A DNA stretch of 10,606 nt, from positions 1 to 10,606 of the forward strand of contig CAMOHW010000017.1 of NCBI GenBank assembly GCA_946615525.1. The letters run 5' to 3'. The notes beneath the pieces were generated by a model. The model made no database searches. It worked only from the letters and a program-made list of their open reading frames with translations, and had not been told where the DNA came from. A program made the position numbers and the translations under genes. Shown here in pieces: positions 6,676-10,606 of this stretch (position 1 is the first letter of the stretch; each line of letters starts with the position of its first letter). The DNA comes from an uncultured Clostridia bacterium. GTDB taxonomy: Bacteria; Bacillota; Clostridia; Oscillospirales; CAG-272.

Positions 6676-7214
6676 ACGCCAATACACGCATTCAATGGCT
6701 CCACAAGCGGCTGGTCAACAAAAGTTACCCCAACGCGCGGCGGCTTGCAGAGCGGTTTCACATCTCGCCCCGACAGGCGCAACGGGACATTGATTTTTTG
6801 AAAAAGAAGATGGGCGCGCCGATCGAATACGATTCCTCGCGCCGGGGATTCTACTATACCGAGCCCTTTCAACTCCCTTTGCTTTTGACCTCGGACAATG
6901 ACGATATTTATATGCCCGGAATTGCCAACGTGCAAAATGCCGAGGAACTTGCCGCGTCCGAATCCATCATTCAAATGCAGATCCCCTATACGGCAACGCT
7001 GGAACTTGCCGACCGGCTAGCCATTATGGAACTGACGCCCTACATCACCGCGCGCCTGGGGAAAGGGCAATTTGCCTGCGAGTTCCATAGCATTGAAAAG
7101 TTCATCGGCTCGCTGATCGCCCTGCAAGCCGACTTTCGTATCATTGAGCCGGAATGGCTCCGGGAGCGCCTTGTTGCCTCGGCAGAACGAATTTTGAAGA
7201 ATCAGAATAAATAG
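6672..7214 (+). CDS. small HTH regulator resembling a WYL-family protein without the WYL domain
   Basis: Residues 1-62 form a DeoR/HTH_11-like winged helix (LHKRLVNKSYPNARRLAERF, then HISPRQAQRDIDFLKKKMGAPIEYD and the wing SRRGFYYTE). Residues about 101-178 (YTATLELADRLAIMEL to IIEPEWLRERLVASAERIL) resemble the C-terminal region that follows WYL domains in YafY/PafB-type regulators, with the typical I-x-E-P-x-W-L-R-E motif. The 40-residue linker between them is too short for a WYL domain. Usual WYL regulators are about 300 residues; this one is 180. The start has a GGAGGG site and overlaps the upstream membrane protein stop by 4 nt. It probably regulates DNA in response to an unknown signal; regulation of its own operon is inference. 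Confidence 0.75.
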   Translation: MNANTRIQWLHKRLVNKSYPNARRLAERFHISPRQAQRDIDFLKKKMGAPIEYDSSRRGFYYTEPFQLPLLLTSDNDDIYMPGIANVQNAEELAASESIIQMQIPYTATLELADRLAIMELTPYITARLGKGQFACEFHSIEKFIGSLIALQADFRIIEPEWLRERLVASAERILKNQNK

Positions 7215-7250
7215 ATTAGAATTTAGTCTTATTCTAATTTTGTATGTAAT

Positions 7251-7297
7251 CAAAAAGTGTTGCCACCAACCGGCAACACTTTTTGGTTATTTTTTAT
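7251..7297 (+). terminator. strong terminator shared by convergent genes
   Basis: A perfect 14-bp stem CAAAAAGTGTTGCC (7251-7264) / GGCAACACTTTTTG (7272-7285) with a 7-base loop is followed by GTTATTTTTTATT. It ends the plus-strand membrane protein/HTH operon. On the other strand the stem itself supplies a T-run, so it can also serve the minus-strand gene ending at 7298. A second, AT-rich stem ATTAGAAT/ATTCTAAT (7215-7238) lies just before it. Confidence 0.9.
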
Positions 7298-7483
7298 TCA
7301 ATTATATTTTTCCGGCAAGCATGAAATAATGATCAACCCAATTCCACCGAGAAATAGCCCTCCAAAAAACCAGCCAACAGCACTTCTGCCCTTTTTGGTA
7401 GCAATGATTGGGCAAGCGATCATACTAATAACTGTCACAATAATACCTAATTTCATAACAAAAGAATCTGTTGCGATATTCAT
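7298..7483 (-). CDS. 61-residue two-helix membrane protein
   Basis: The product has two hydrophobic helices (about residues 9-28 and 35-55) joined by the basic turn ATKKGRSAVGW, and ends LPEKYN. The K-G-R-S-x-x-G-W-F-x-G-x-L-x-G-x-I-G-L-I pattern is common in small membrane proteins of unknown function. I start at ATG 7481-7483, because AAAGGAG lies 6 nt upstream; a 21-codon upstream extension lies within the untranslated region and is lysine-rich by chance. The gene is AT-rich, divergent from the XRE regulator, and its promoter overlaps both operators, so it is probably repressed by that regulator. Confidence 0.75.
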   Translation of the reverse strand: MNIATDSFVMKLGIIVTVISMIACPIIATKKGRSAVGWFFGGLFLGGIGLIIISCLPEKYN

Positions 7484-7512
7484 TTCTTTCTCCTTTTTTT
7501 CTTTTTCAAGAC

Positions 7513-7527
7513 GTAACAAATTGTTAC
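7513..7527. promoter_or_regulatory. operator 1 of the XRE module
   Basis: GTAACAAATTGTTAC is a 15-bp palindrome of form GTAACA-N3-TGTTAC. It is the same consensus as operator 2, centred 25 bp away, and lies just downstream of the expected start site of the small membrane protein gene. A dimeric XRE repressor is the likely ligand (inference). Confidence 0.75.
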
Positions 7528-7531
7528 ATAA

Positions 7532-7558
7532 ATTATTGTAACACAATGTTACAATAAT
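7532..7558. promoter_or_regulatory. operator 2 of the XRE module, 27-bp palindrome
   Basis: The core GTAACACAATGTTAC (7538-7552) matches operator 1 at GTAACA-N3-TGTTAC. It is extended to perfect 12-bp arms ATTATTGTAACA and TGTTACAATAAT around a CAA centre. Its right half also contains TACAAT (7550-7555), a candidate -10 for the plus-strand regulator, so one site may control both directions. Confidence 0.8.
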
Positions 7559-7563
7559 GTCAA
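7535..7563 (-). promoter_or_regulatory. promoter of the small membrane protein gene
   Basis: On the minus strand TTGACA (7558-7563) and TACAAT (7535-7540) are exactly 17 bp apart. Operator 2 fills the spacer and touches both boxes, so a bound repressor would block polymerase. Confidence 0.85.
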
Positions 7564-7584
7564 TAGAAAAAAAGGGGTTTTTTT

Positions 7585-7797
7585 ATGATTGGCTTAAAAC
7601 GAATTCGAAAAAAGAAAAAATTGAGCCAGTTAAAGGTGGCAATGGATCTTTCTATCAGCCGCGAGGCACTCTCCTATTATGAAAATGGCAGACGTTCCCC
7701 GGATATTCATATGTTGATGCTGTTATCCGACTATTTTGATGTTTCGATTGACTATTTGATTCGCGGTAAAGAATTTACCCCAAAAAACATATTTTAG
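7585..7797 (+). CDS. XRE-family HTH transcriptional regulator
   Basis: The 70-residue product is a single Cro/C1-type helix-turn-helix: IGLKRIRKKKKLSQLKVAMD, then the recognition helix SISREALSYYENGRRSPD, and LLSDYFDVSIDYLIRG, the usual end of the domain. It has no sensor or dimerisation domain beyond the HTH. AAAGGGG at 7571-7577 is the ribosome binding site. It is AT-rich, unlike the ribosomal genes nearby. The two palindromes upstream are probably its operators. No terminator is visible before the rplJ promoter 28 nt after its stop. Confidence 0.92.
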   Translation: MIGLKRIRKKKKLSQLKVAMDLSISREALSYYENGRRSPDIHMLMLLSDYFDVSIDYLIRGKEFTPKNIF

Positions 7798-7825
7798 TTT
7801 TCTGCTAATATTTTCAAAAAAAGTA

Positions 7826-7854
7826 TTGACAAATCGCTTTCCTTATGATATAAT
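7826..7854 (+). promoter_or_regulatory. sigma-A promoter of rplJ-rplL
   Basis: TTGACA (7826-7831) and TATAAT (7849-7854) are 17 bp apart, a perfect consensus. The first bases of the spacer and the TGA before the -10 match the S10 operon promoter. The start is expected near 7861. Confidence 0.92.
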
Positions 7855-7861
7855 ACCCTCG

Positions 7862-8001
7862 TTATCCGAAGACAGCAGGTTCCGGTAAAAGCCATGCTTT
7901 CCTGCCGAGGAGTGATTTGAATCTTTCCGTGCAACGGTGCGGAATATGGTATTTGAGTCTTTCTTCGCGGCAAAGCGGCTTGCCGGAGGAAAGATTTTTT
8001 T
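7862..8001 (+). promoter_or_regulatory. L10-type ribosomal protein leader with attenuator
   Basis: The stretch beginning TTATCCGAAGACAGCAGG, with CCTGCCGAGGAG about 20 nt later, is the hallmark of the L10 leader, where L10(L12)4 binds to repress its own operon. GCAGG (7875-7879) pairs with CCTGC (7901-7905), and UUCCG (7925-7929) with CGGAA (7940-7944). A terminator follows: UCUUUCUUC (7958-7966) with GAGGAAAGA (7986-7994), and CGGCAA/UUGCCG inside, then seven U's. AATCTTTCC (7920-7928) is perfectly complementary to 7988-7996, giving a competing antiterminator pairing. L10 binding is established for the family; the switch is read from this sequence. Confidence 0.88.
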
Positions 8002-8006
8002 ATTTT
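7958..8006 (+). terminator. attenuator terminator before rplJ
   Basis: A 15-bp stem with one bulged G (7967) and a 6-base loop is followed by TTTTTTTATTTT. It lies 25-30 nt upstream of the rplJ ribosome binding site GGGAGGTG, so it can abort rplJL transcription when the leader is bound. Confidence 0.88.
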
Positions 8007-8030
8007 CAATTCACATGGGAGGTGAAACAA

Positions 8031-8546
8031 ATGCCCAGCAATTCCATTCTGGCTCAAAAGCAACAAATCGTTGCCGATCTTGCCGAGCAGATCAAGAATT
8101 CTGCCGCCGGCGTTCTGGTAAACTACCAGGGCATTACGGTGGATAAAGATACTGCAATGCGTAAGGCGCTTCGTCAGGCAGGCGTAAAATACGTCGTTAT
8201 GAAGAACACCTTGACCGGCAGAGCTTGTGATGAAGTTGGCTACGGTGAACTGAAACAGTACCTGACCGGTATGACTGCCATCGCGATCAGCGAGAAGGAT
8301 CCCGTCATTGCCGCAAAGGTTCTGAAAGAGTATGCAGAAAAAATCGAATCCTTCCAAATCCTTGCCGGCTATGTAGATGGAAATGTGATCAACGCAGATT
8401 CCGTCAAAGCACTTGCCGACATTCCTTCGAAGGAAACGCTTATTGCAAAACTCCTTGGTTCTATCCGTTCGCCCCTTTACAGCTTTGCTTACGCTTTGCA
8501 GGCAATTGTGGATAAGGACGGCGAAGCCGCTCCTGCCGAAGCTTGA
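8031..8546 (+). CDS. rplJ: 50S ribosomal protein L10
   Basis: L10 anchors L7/L12 dimers to the large subunit stalk and represses its own operon. The 171-residue product has the N-terminal rRNA-binding domain (LAQKQQIVADLAEQIKNSAA, GVLVNYQGITVDKDTAMRKA, and YVVMKNTLTGRA) and a C-terminal helix for L12 binding (SPLYSFAYALQAIVDK) ending with an Ala/Glu tail. An in-frame upstream extension is open, but it lies in the L10 leader, and GGGAGGTG at 8018-8025 fixes ATG 8031. The usual neighbours rplK and rplA are absent upstream. Confidence 0.97.
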   Translation: MPSNSILAQKQQIVADLAEQIKNSAAGVLVNYQGITVDKDTAMRKALRQAGVKYVVMKNTLTGRACDEVGYGELKQYLTGMTAIAISEKDPVIAAKVLKEYAEKIESFQILAGYVDGNVINADSVKALADIPSKETLIAKLLGSIRSPLYSFAYALQAIVDKDGEAAPAEA

Positions 8547-8602
8547 TTAAACAAGCAACCATTTCACACGAAAAATCAAACACATTTTGGAGGTAATTAA
8601 AA

Positions 8603-8983
8603 ATGGCATCCGAAAAGATTACAAACATTCTGGAAGAGATCAAATCCCTTACCATTCTGGAACTCTCCGACCTGGTAAAGGCCGTTGAGGAAGAGTTCGG
8701 CGTTTCTGCCGCTGCTCCTGTTGGCGTTGTTGCCGCTGCCGGCGCTGCTCCTGCCGCTGCCGCTGAGGAGAAATCCGAGTTTGACGTTATTCTTGCTAAC
8801 TTTGGCGCTAAGAAACTCGACGTTATCAAAGTCGTTCGCGAGCTGACCGGTCTTGGTCTGAAAGACGCGAAGGATCTGGTTGAGGCTGCTCCGAAGGCCA
8901 TCAAAGAAGGCGTTTCCAAGGACGAAGCAGACAAGGTCAAAGCCCAGCTCGAAGAAGCAGGCGCAACTGTCGAAATCAAATAA
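8603..8983 (+). CDS. rplL: 50S ribosomal protein L7/L12
   Basis: L7/L12 is the mobile stalk protein that recruits and activates translational GTPases. The 126-residue product shows the dimerisation domain ([20 protein letters not shown]), an Ala/Pro hinge (residues about 36-55), and the C-terminal domain with the conserved [20 protein letters not shown] and [19 protein letters not shown] blocks. The hinge DNA is GC-rich and repetitive. It is 56 nt downstream of rplJ with a TGGAGG site, and is followed by a terminator rather than by rpoB. Confidence 0.98.
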   Translation: MASEKITNILEEIKSLTILELSDLVKAVEEEFGVSAAAPVGVVAAAGAAPAAAAEEKSEFDVILANFGAKKLDVIKVVRELTGLGLKDAKDLVEAAPKAIKEGVSKDEADKVKAQLEEAGATVEIK

Positions 8984-9019
8984 TTTCGCCTCAATACAAT
9001 ATCTGTCCTACGATAACAG

Positions 9020-9062
9020 AAAATCGACCGCCGGAAGATTCCGACGGTCGGTTTTCTTTTTA
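9020..9062 (+). terminator. terminator of the rplJ-rplL operon, probably bidirectional
   Basis: AAAATCGACCG (9020-9030) pairs with CGGTCGGTTTT (9045-9055), including one U-G pair, with CGGA/UCCG and an AGAU loop inside after a C/A mismatch; CTTTTTATT follows. The A-run on the 5' side gives a T-run on the minus strand, so it could also end the convergent gene at 9106. Confidence 0.9.
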
Positions 9063-9105
9063 TTGGTACATTTATGAATATTAGTTTTCGAATTCAAAAT
9101 ACAAT

Positions 9106-9624
9106 TTAATAACCATTATGTTGATTCAATGAATAACCATTTTCCTCTAATTCTTTGCGCAACTTTTTGTCTATCCCAGAAATTTTTCGGAATAAAAAGC
9201 CTAAAATCATAACAACAAGAGATGGACCATAAACTAATGATAACAAACCAACAATTGCCCCAACTATTTCAGTTTCTCGAGCAATTAAAGAAACAATTGT
9301 TCCCATAATAATAAGTCCGCCAAATAAGAAAAACAATTTTCTCCTAATCCATGATACAATCCTCATAATTACTTCCAGCAAGATAAAGAATGGATTGCTA
9401 CTATAGGGGCTAATTCGTTTGAATACATACCAAGTTTTAAAACGTGCAGTAGCTTTTCCTGTAGCTCTTGTTTCTGACTCCGCAACAATCTCAATATCAT
9501 ATCCTTCAAATTCACGTTCCATTCCACTGCTTTTCCATCCAAAAGCCCACATCTCTAATTGTGTCATGAATCCATCCAATGCTACACAATCACGATATTC
9601 GGTTTTAATGTAATACCTTGCCAT
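9106..9624 (-). CDS. membrane protein of unknown function with soluble N-terminal domain
   Basis: The 172-residue product has a soluble N-terminal region (residues 1-75, MARYYIKTEYRD... to TARFKTWYVFKR), an amphipathic stretch near 78-95, two hydrophobic helices (about 97-115 and 119-146), and a charged C-terminus (RKISGIDKKLRKELEENGY). I do not recognise the family. The start follows an AAGGGGGAAGAAA site. Composition is AT-rich. It is divergent from a small HTH gene and has a perfect promoter, so it repeats the layout of the 7298-7797 module. Confidence 0.8.
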   Translation of the reverse strand: MARYYIKTEYRDCVALDGFMTQLEMWAFGWKSSGMEREFEGYDIEIVAESETRATGKATARFKTWYVFKRISPYSSNPFFILLEVIMRIVSWIRRKLFFLFGGLIIMGTIVSLIARETEIVGAIVGLLSLVYGPSLVVMILGFLFRKISGIDKKLRKELEENGYSLNQHNGY

Positions 9625-9664
9625 TTTCTTCCCCCTTTTTGTTTAATGTTTTCCTTTTTTGTTT

Positions 9665-9693
9665 ATTATACTCTATATATCGACAATTGTCAA
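9665..9693 (-). promoter_or_regulatory. promoter of the 172-residue membrane protein gene
   Basis: On the minus strand TTGACA (9688-9693) and TATAAT (9665-9670) are 17 bp apart. A perfect 10-bp palindrome GACAATTGTC (9682-9691) overlaps the -35 and is a candidate operator for the divergent HTH protein. Confidence 0.85.
9682..9691. promoter_or_regulatory. palindrome GACAATTGTC, candidate operator
   Basis: This perfect 10-bp palindrome overlaps the -35 box of the minus-strand promoter and lies 42 bp upstream of the HTH start. The position suits repression of the membrane protein gene by the HTH protein. The motif differs from the GTAACA-N3-TGTTAC operators at 7513-7558, as expected for a different HTH protein. 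Confidence 0.45.
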
Positions 9694-9732
9694 GAGGGCG
9701 AGCACAATTTAACATTATAAAGGGGTGAAAAA

Positions 9733-9933
9733 ATGATTTCTTATGAACCGCTTTATAAAACAATGAAAGAAAAAGGGATTTCGACCTACAAGCTCATCAA
9801 CGAATTTCATGTAAGCAGAAGTTTGATTGACCGTCTCAAACACAATAAACCCATCAGCACGGTAACGCTGAACGATCTTTGTACCTTTTTGAATTGTCGT
9901 GTAGAAGATATTTTGGTTTATATCAAAGATTGA
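9733..9933 (+). CDS. small XRE/Cro-type HTH regulator
   Basis: The 66-residue product is a single helix-turn-helix: YEPLYKTMKEKGISTYKLIN, the recognition region VSRSLIDRLKHNKPISTVTL, then LCTFLNCRVEDILVYIKD. The L-x-D-L-C-x-F-L-x-C-x-x-x-D-I-L ending is typical of the HTH_26 (YozG-like) class. AGGGGTG at 9721-9727 is the ribosome binding site; a -10-like TATAAA lies at 9716-9721, but that would place the start too close, so its own promoter is unclear. It is divergent from the 172-residue membrane protein gene and ends with a terminator at 9968-10000. Confidence 0.88.
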   Translation: MISYEPLYKTMKEKGISTYKLINEFHVSRSLIDRLKHNKPISTVTLNDLCTFLNCRVEDILVYIKD

Positions 9934-9967
9934 CAATGTTTTCCACTGCAATCTGTAATAAAAAAAA

Positions 9968-10000
9968 CGGCCATTTGCTTTTCCAAAAGGTCGATTTTTT
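9968..10000 (+). terminator. terminator after the small HTH gene
   Basis: CGGCC (9968-9972) pairs with GGTCG (9989-9993) with one G-U pair, TTTG with CAAA inside, loop CTTTTC, followed by ATTTTTT. A further AT-only stem TTTTTCAA/TTGAAAAA lies at 10007-10028. Confidence 0.7.
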
Positions 10001-10032
10001 CCTTTGTTTTTCAATTTTTTTTGAAAAATGTA

Positions 10033-10061
10033 TTGACAAAAGGGGCTGGGTTTGGTATAAT
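10033..10061 (+). promoter_or_regulatory. sigma-A promoter of the tRNA gene
   Basis: TTGACA (10033-10038) and TATAAT (10056-10061) are 17 bp apart. The start is expected near 10068. A small hairpin TCGGT-AAAA-ACCGA (10070-10083) precedes the mature tRNA by 3 nt. Confidence 0.92.
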
Positions 10062-10086
10062 ATCAAAGGTCGGTAAAAACCGATTT

Positions 10087-10162
10087 GCTGGTATGGCTCA
10101 GTCGGTAGAGCACGTCATTGGTAATGACGAGGTCATCAGTTCGATTCTGATTACCAGCTCCA
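10087..10162 (+). tRNA. tRNA-Thr, anticodon GGT
   Basis: The 76-nt gene folds cleanly: acceptor GCTGGTA/TACCAGC, D stem GCTC/GAGC, anticodon stem CGTCA/TGACG with loop TTGGTAA (anticodon GGT at 10120-10122), T stem ATCAG/CTGAT with loop TTCGATT, discriminator T, and encoded CCA (10160-10162). GGT reads ACC and ACT codons, so this is threonine. It stands alone, with its own promoter and terminator. Confidence 0.97.
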
Positions 10163-10196
10163 AAAAAGGCATTCGCTTTGCGAATGCCTTTTTTGG
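10162..10196 (+). terminator. terminator directly after the tRNA
   Basis: A perfect 15-bp stem AAAAAAGGCATTCGC (10162-10176) / GCGAATGCCTTTTTT (10180-10194) with loop TTT begins at the last A of the encoded CCA. It is a symmetric A/T-flanked stem, so it can also end the convergent ANTAR gene whose stop is at 10197. Confidence 0.93.
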
Positions 10197-10606
10197 TTAT
10201 CCGTAAGTTTGAATGATCTCCTCGGCGATACGACGGCGGGGGACGCAACGGTCCATTGCCTGCTTTTCGATGTAACGGTGGGCGTCCGGCTCATTCATTT
10301 TCAGCTGGCTGATGAGCAACCATTTGGCGCGGTTGACCAGACGAATTTCATCCATCTTTTCCTCGACCGAAAGGACCTTTCGCTCGGTTTGGCGAAGCCG
10401 TTCCCGCGCACTGGCAAGCCAATCAAGCGCGAGCAGGACCGAGGATTTTGCAAGCGGTTTGGAGAGTAAGAACACGCCGAACTCGGCACAGCGGTCAAAG
10501 AATTCGGGATACTGTTCTCCGCGCACCAAAAGAAGCGCGACCGTGCTTTTTCCTGCGCCGGCATCAATGGAAAAACGCATACCATCCCCATCCGGAAGGG
10601 GGGAAT
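10197..10606 (-). CDS. ANTAR-domain response regulator, 5' end beyond the window
   Basis: The frame is open to the right edge and reads SPLPDGDG before the first ATG, matching the phospho-acceptor region of a receiver domain, so the ATG at 10578-10580 is internal and the gene is truncated by the window. After the receiver remnant (GVFLLSKPLAKSSVLLALDW) comes a coiled linker (SARERLRQTERKVLSVEEKM) and the ANTAR domain (DEIRLVNRAKWLLISQLKM, EPDAHRYIEKQAMDRCVPRR, and IAEEIIQTYG) with the conserved A-K-x-L-L and R-Y-I-x-K-x-A-M-D motifs. ANTAR proteins bind paired hexaloop hairpins in nascent RNA and act as antiterminators. The target here is not visible. It converges on the tRNA gene. Confidence 0.92.
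   Translation of the reverse strand, partial: SPLPDGDGMRFSIDAGAGKSTVALLLVRGEQYPEFFDRCAEFGVFLLSKPLAKSSVLLALDWLASARERLRQTERKVLSVEEKMDEIRLVNRAKWLLISQLKMNEPDAHRYIEKQAMDRCVPRRRIAEEIIQTYG

Noticed and set aside
9930-9959. TTGACA with a TGTAAT box 18 bp downstream, overlapping the HTH stop codon
   Set aside because: A terminator at 9968-10000 follows at once, and the tRNA has its own perfect promoter, so a working promoter here would make only a very short RNA.

Overview
The window looks like a chromosomal segment from a Clostridia-type Firmicute. I infer this from the gene order, the strong AAGGAGG ribosome binding sites, the perfect TTGACA-N17-TATAAT promoters, an L10-type RNA leader and an ANTAR regulator of the kind common in Clostridia. 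An Oscillospiraceae-like lineage is plausible, but the sequence alone does not prove it. Coding density is high, and the housekeeping genes have a more balanced base composition than the AT-rich small-gene insertions.

Layout. Positions 1-5173 (minus strand) hold the first part of the S10 ribosomal protein operon in canonical order: rpsJ, rplC, rplD, rplW, rplB, rpsS, rplV, rpsC, rplP, rpmC and the start of rpsQ, which runs off the left edge. Transcription starts near 5521 at a perfect sigma-A promoter. The roughly 350-nt leader contains several strong, partly competing RNA stems. A 700-base gene-free stretch (5174-5877) separates this operon from a plus-strand pair: an 8-helix membrane protein (5878-6675) and, overlapping it by ATGA, a small HTH regulator that seems to have the WYL-associated C-terminal region but no WYL domain (6672-7214).

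Next comes an AT-rich module: a 61-residue two-helix membrane protein (minus) divergent from a 70-residue XRE-type regulator (plus), with two matching palindromic operators between them. After it lies an rplJ-rplL operon with its own consensus promoter and an L10-type leader/attenuator, closed by a terminator at 9020-9062. A second module of the same design follows: a 172-residue membrane protein (minus) divergent from a 66-residue HTH protein (plus). The right end has a tRNA-Thr(GGT) with its own promoter and terminator, converging on an ANTAR response regulator that is cut by the right edge.

The translation genes (S10 operon, rplJL, tRNA-Thr) all use near-identical strong promoters, and both ribosomal operons carry structured leaders suited to feedback by a ribosomal protein. 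The items least explained by textbook biology are the S10 leader fold, the near-symmetric divergent promoter region at 5748-5850, the WYL-less regulator paired with a membrane protein, and the twice-repeated divergent membrane-protein/HTH module.
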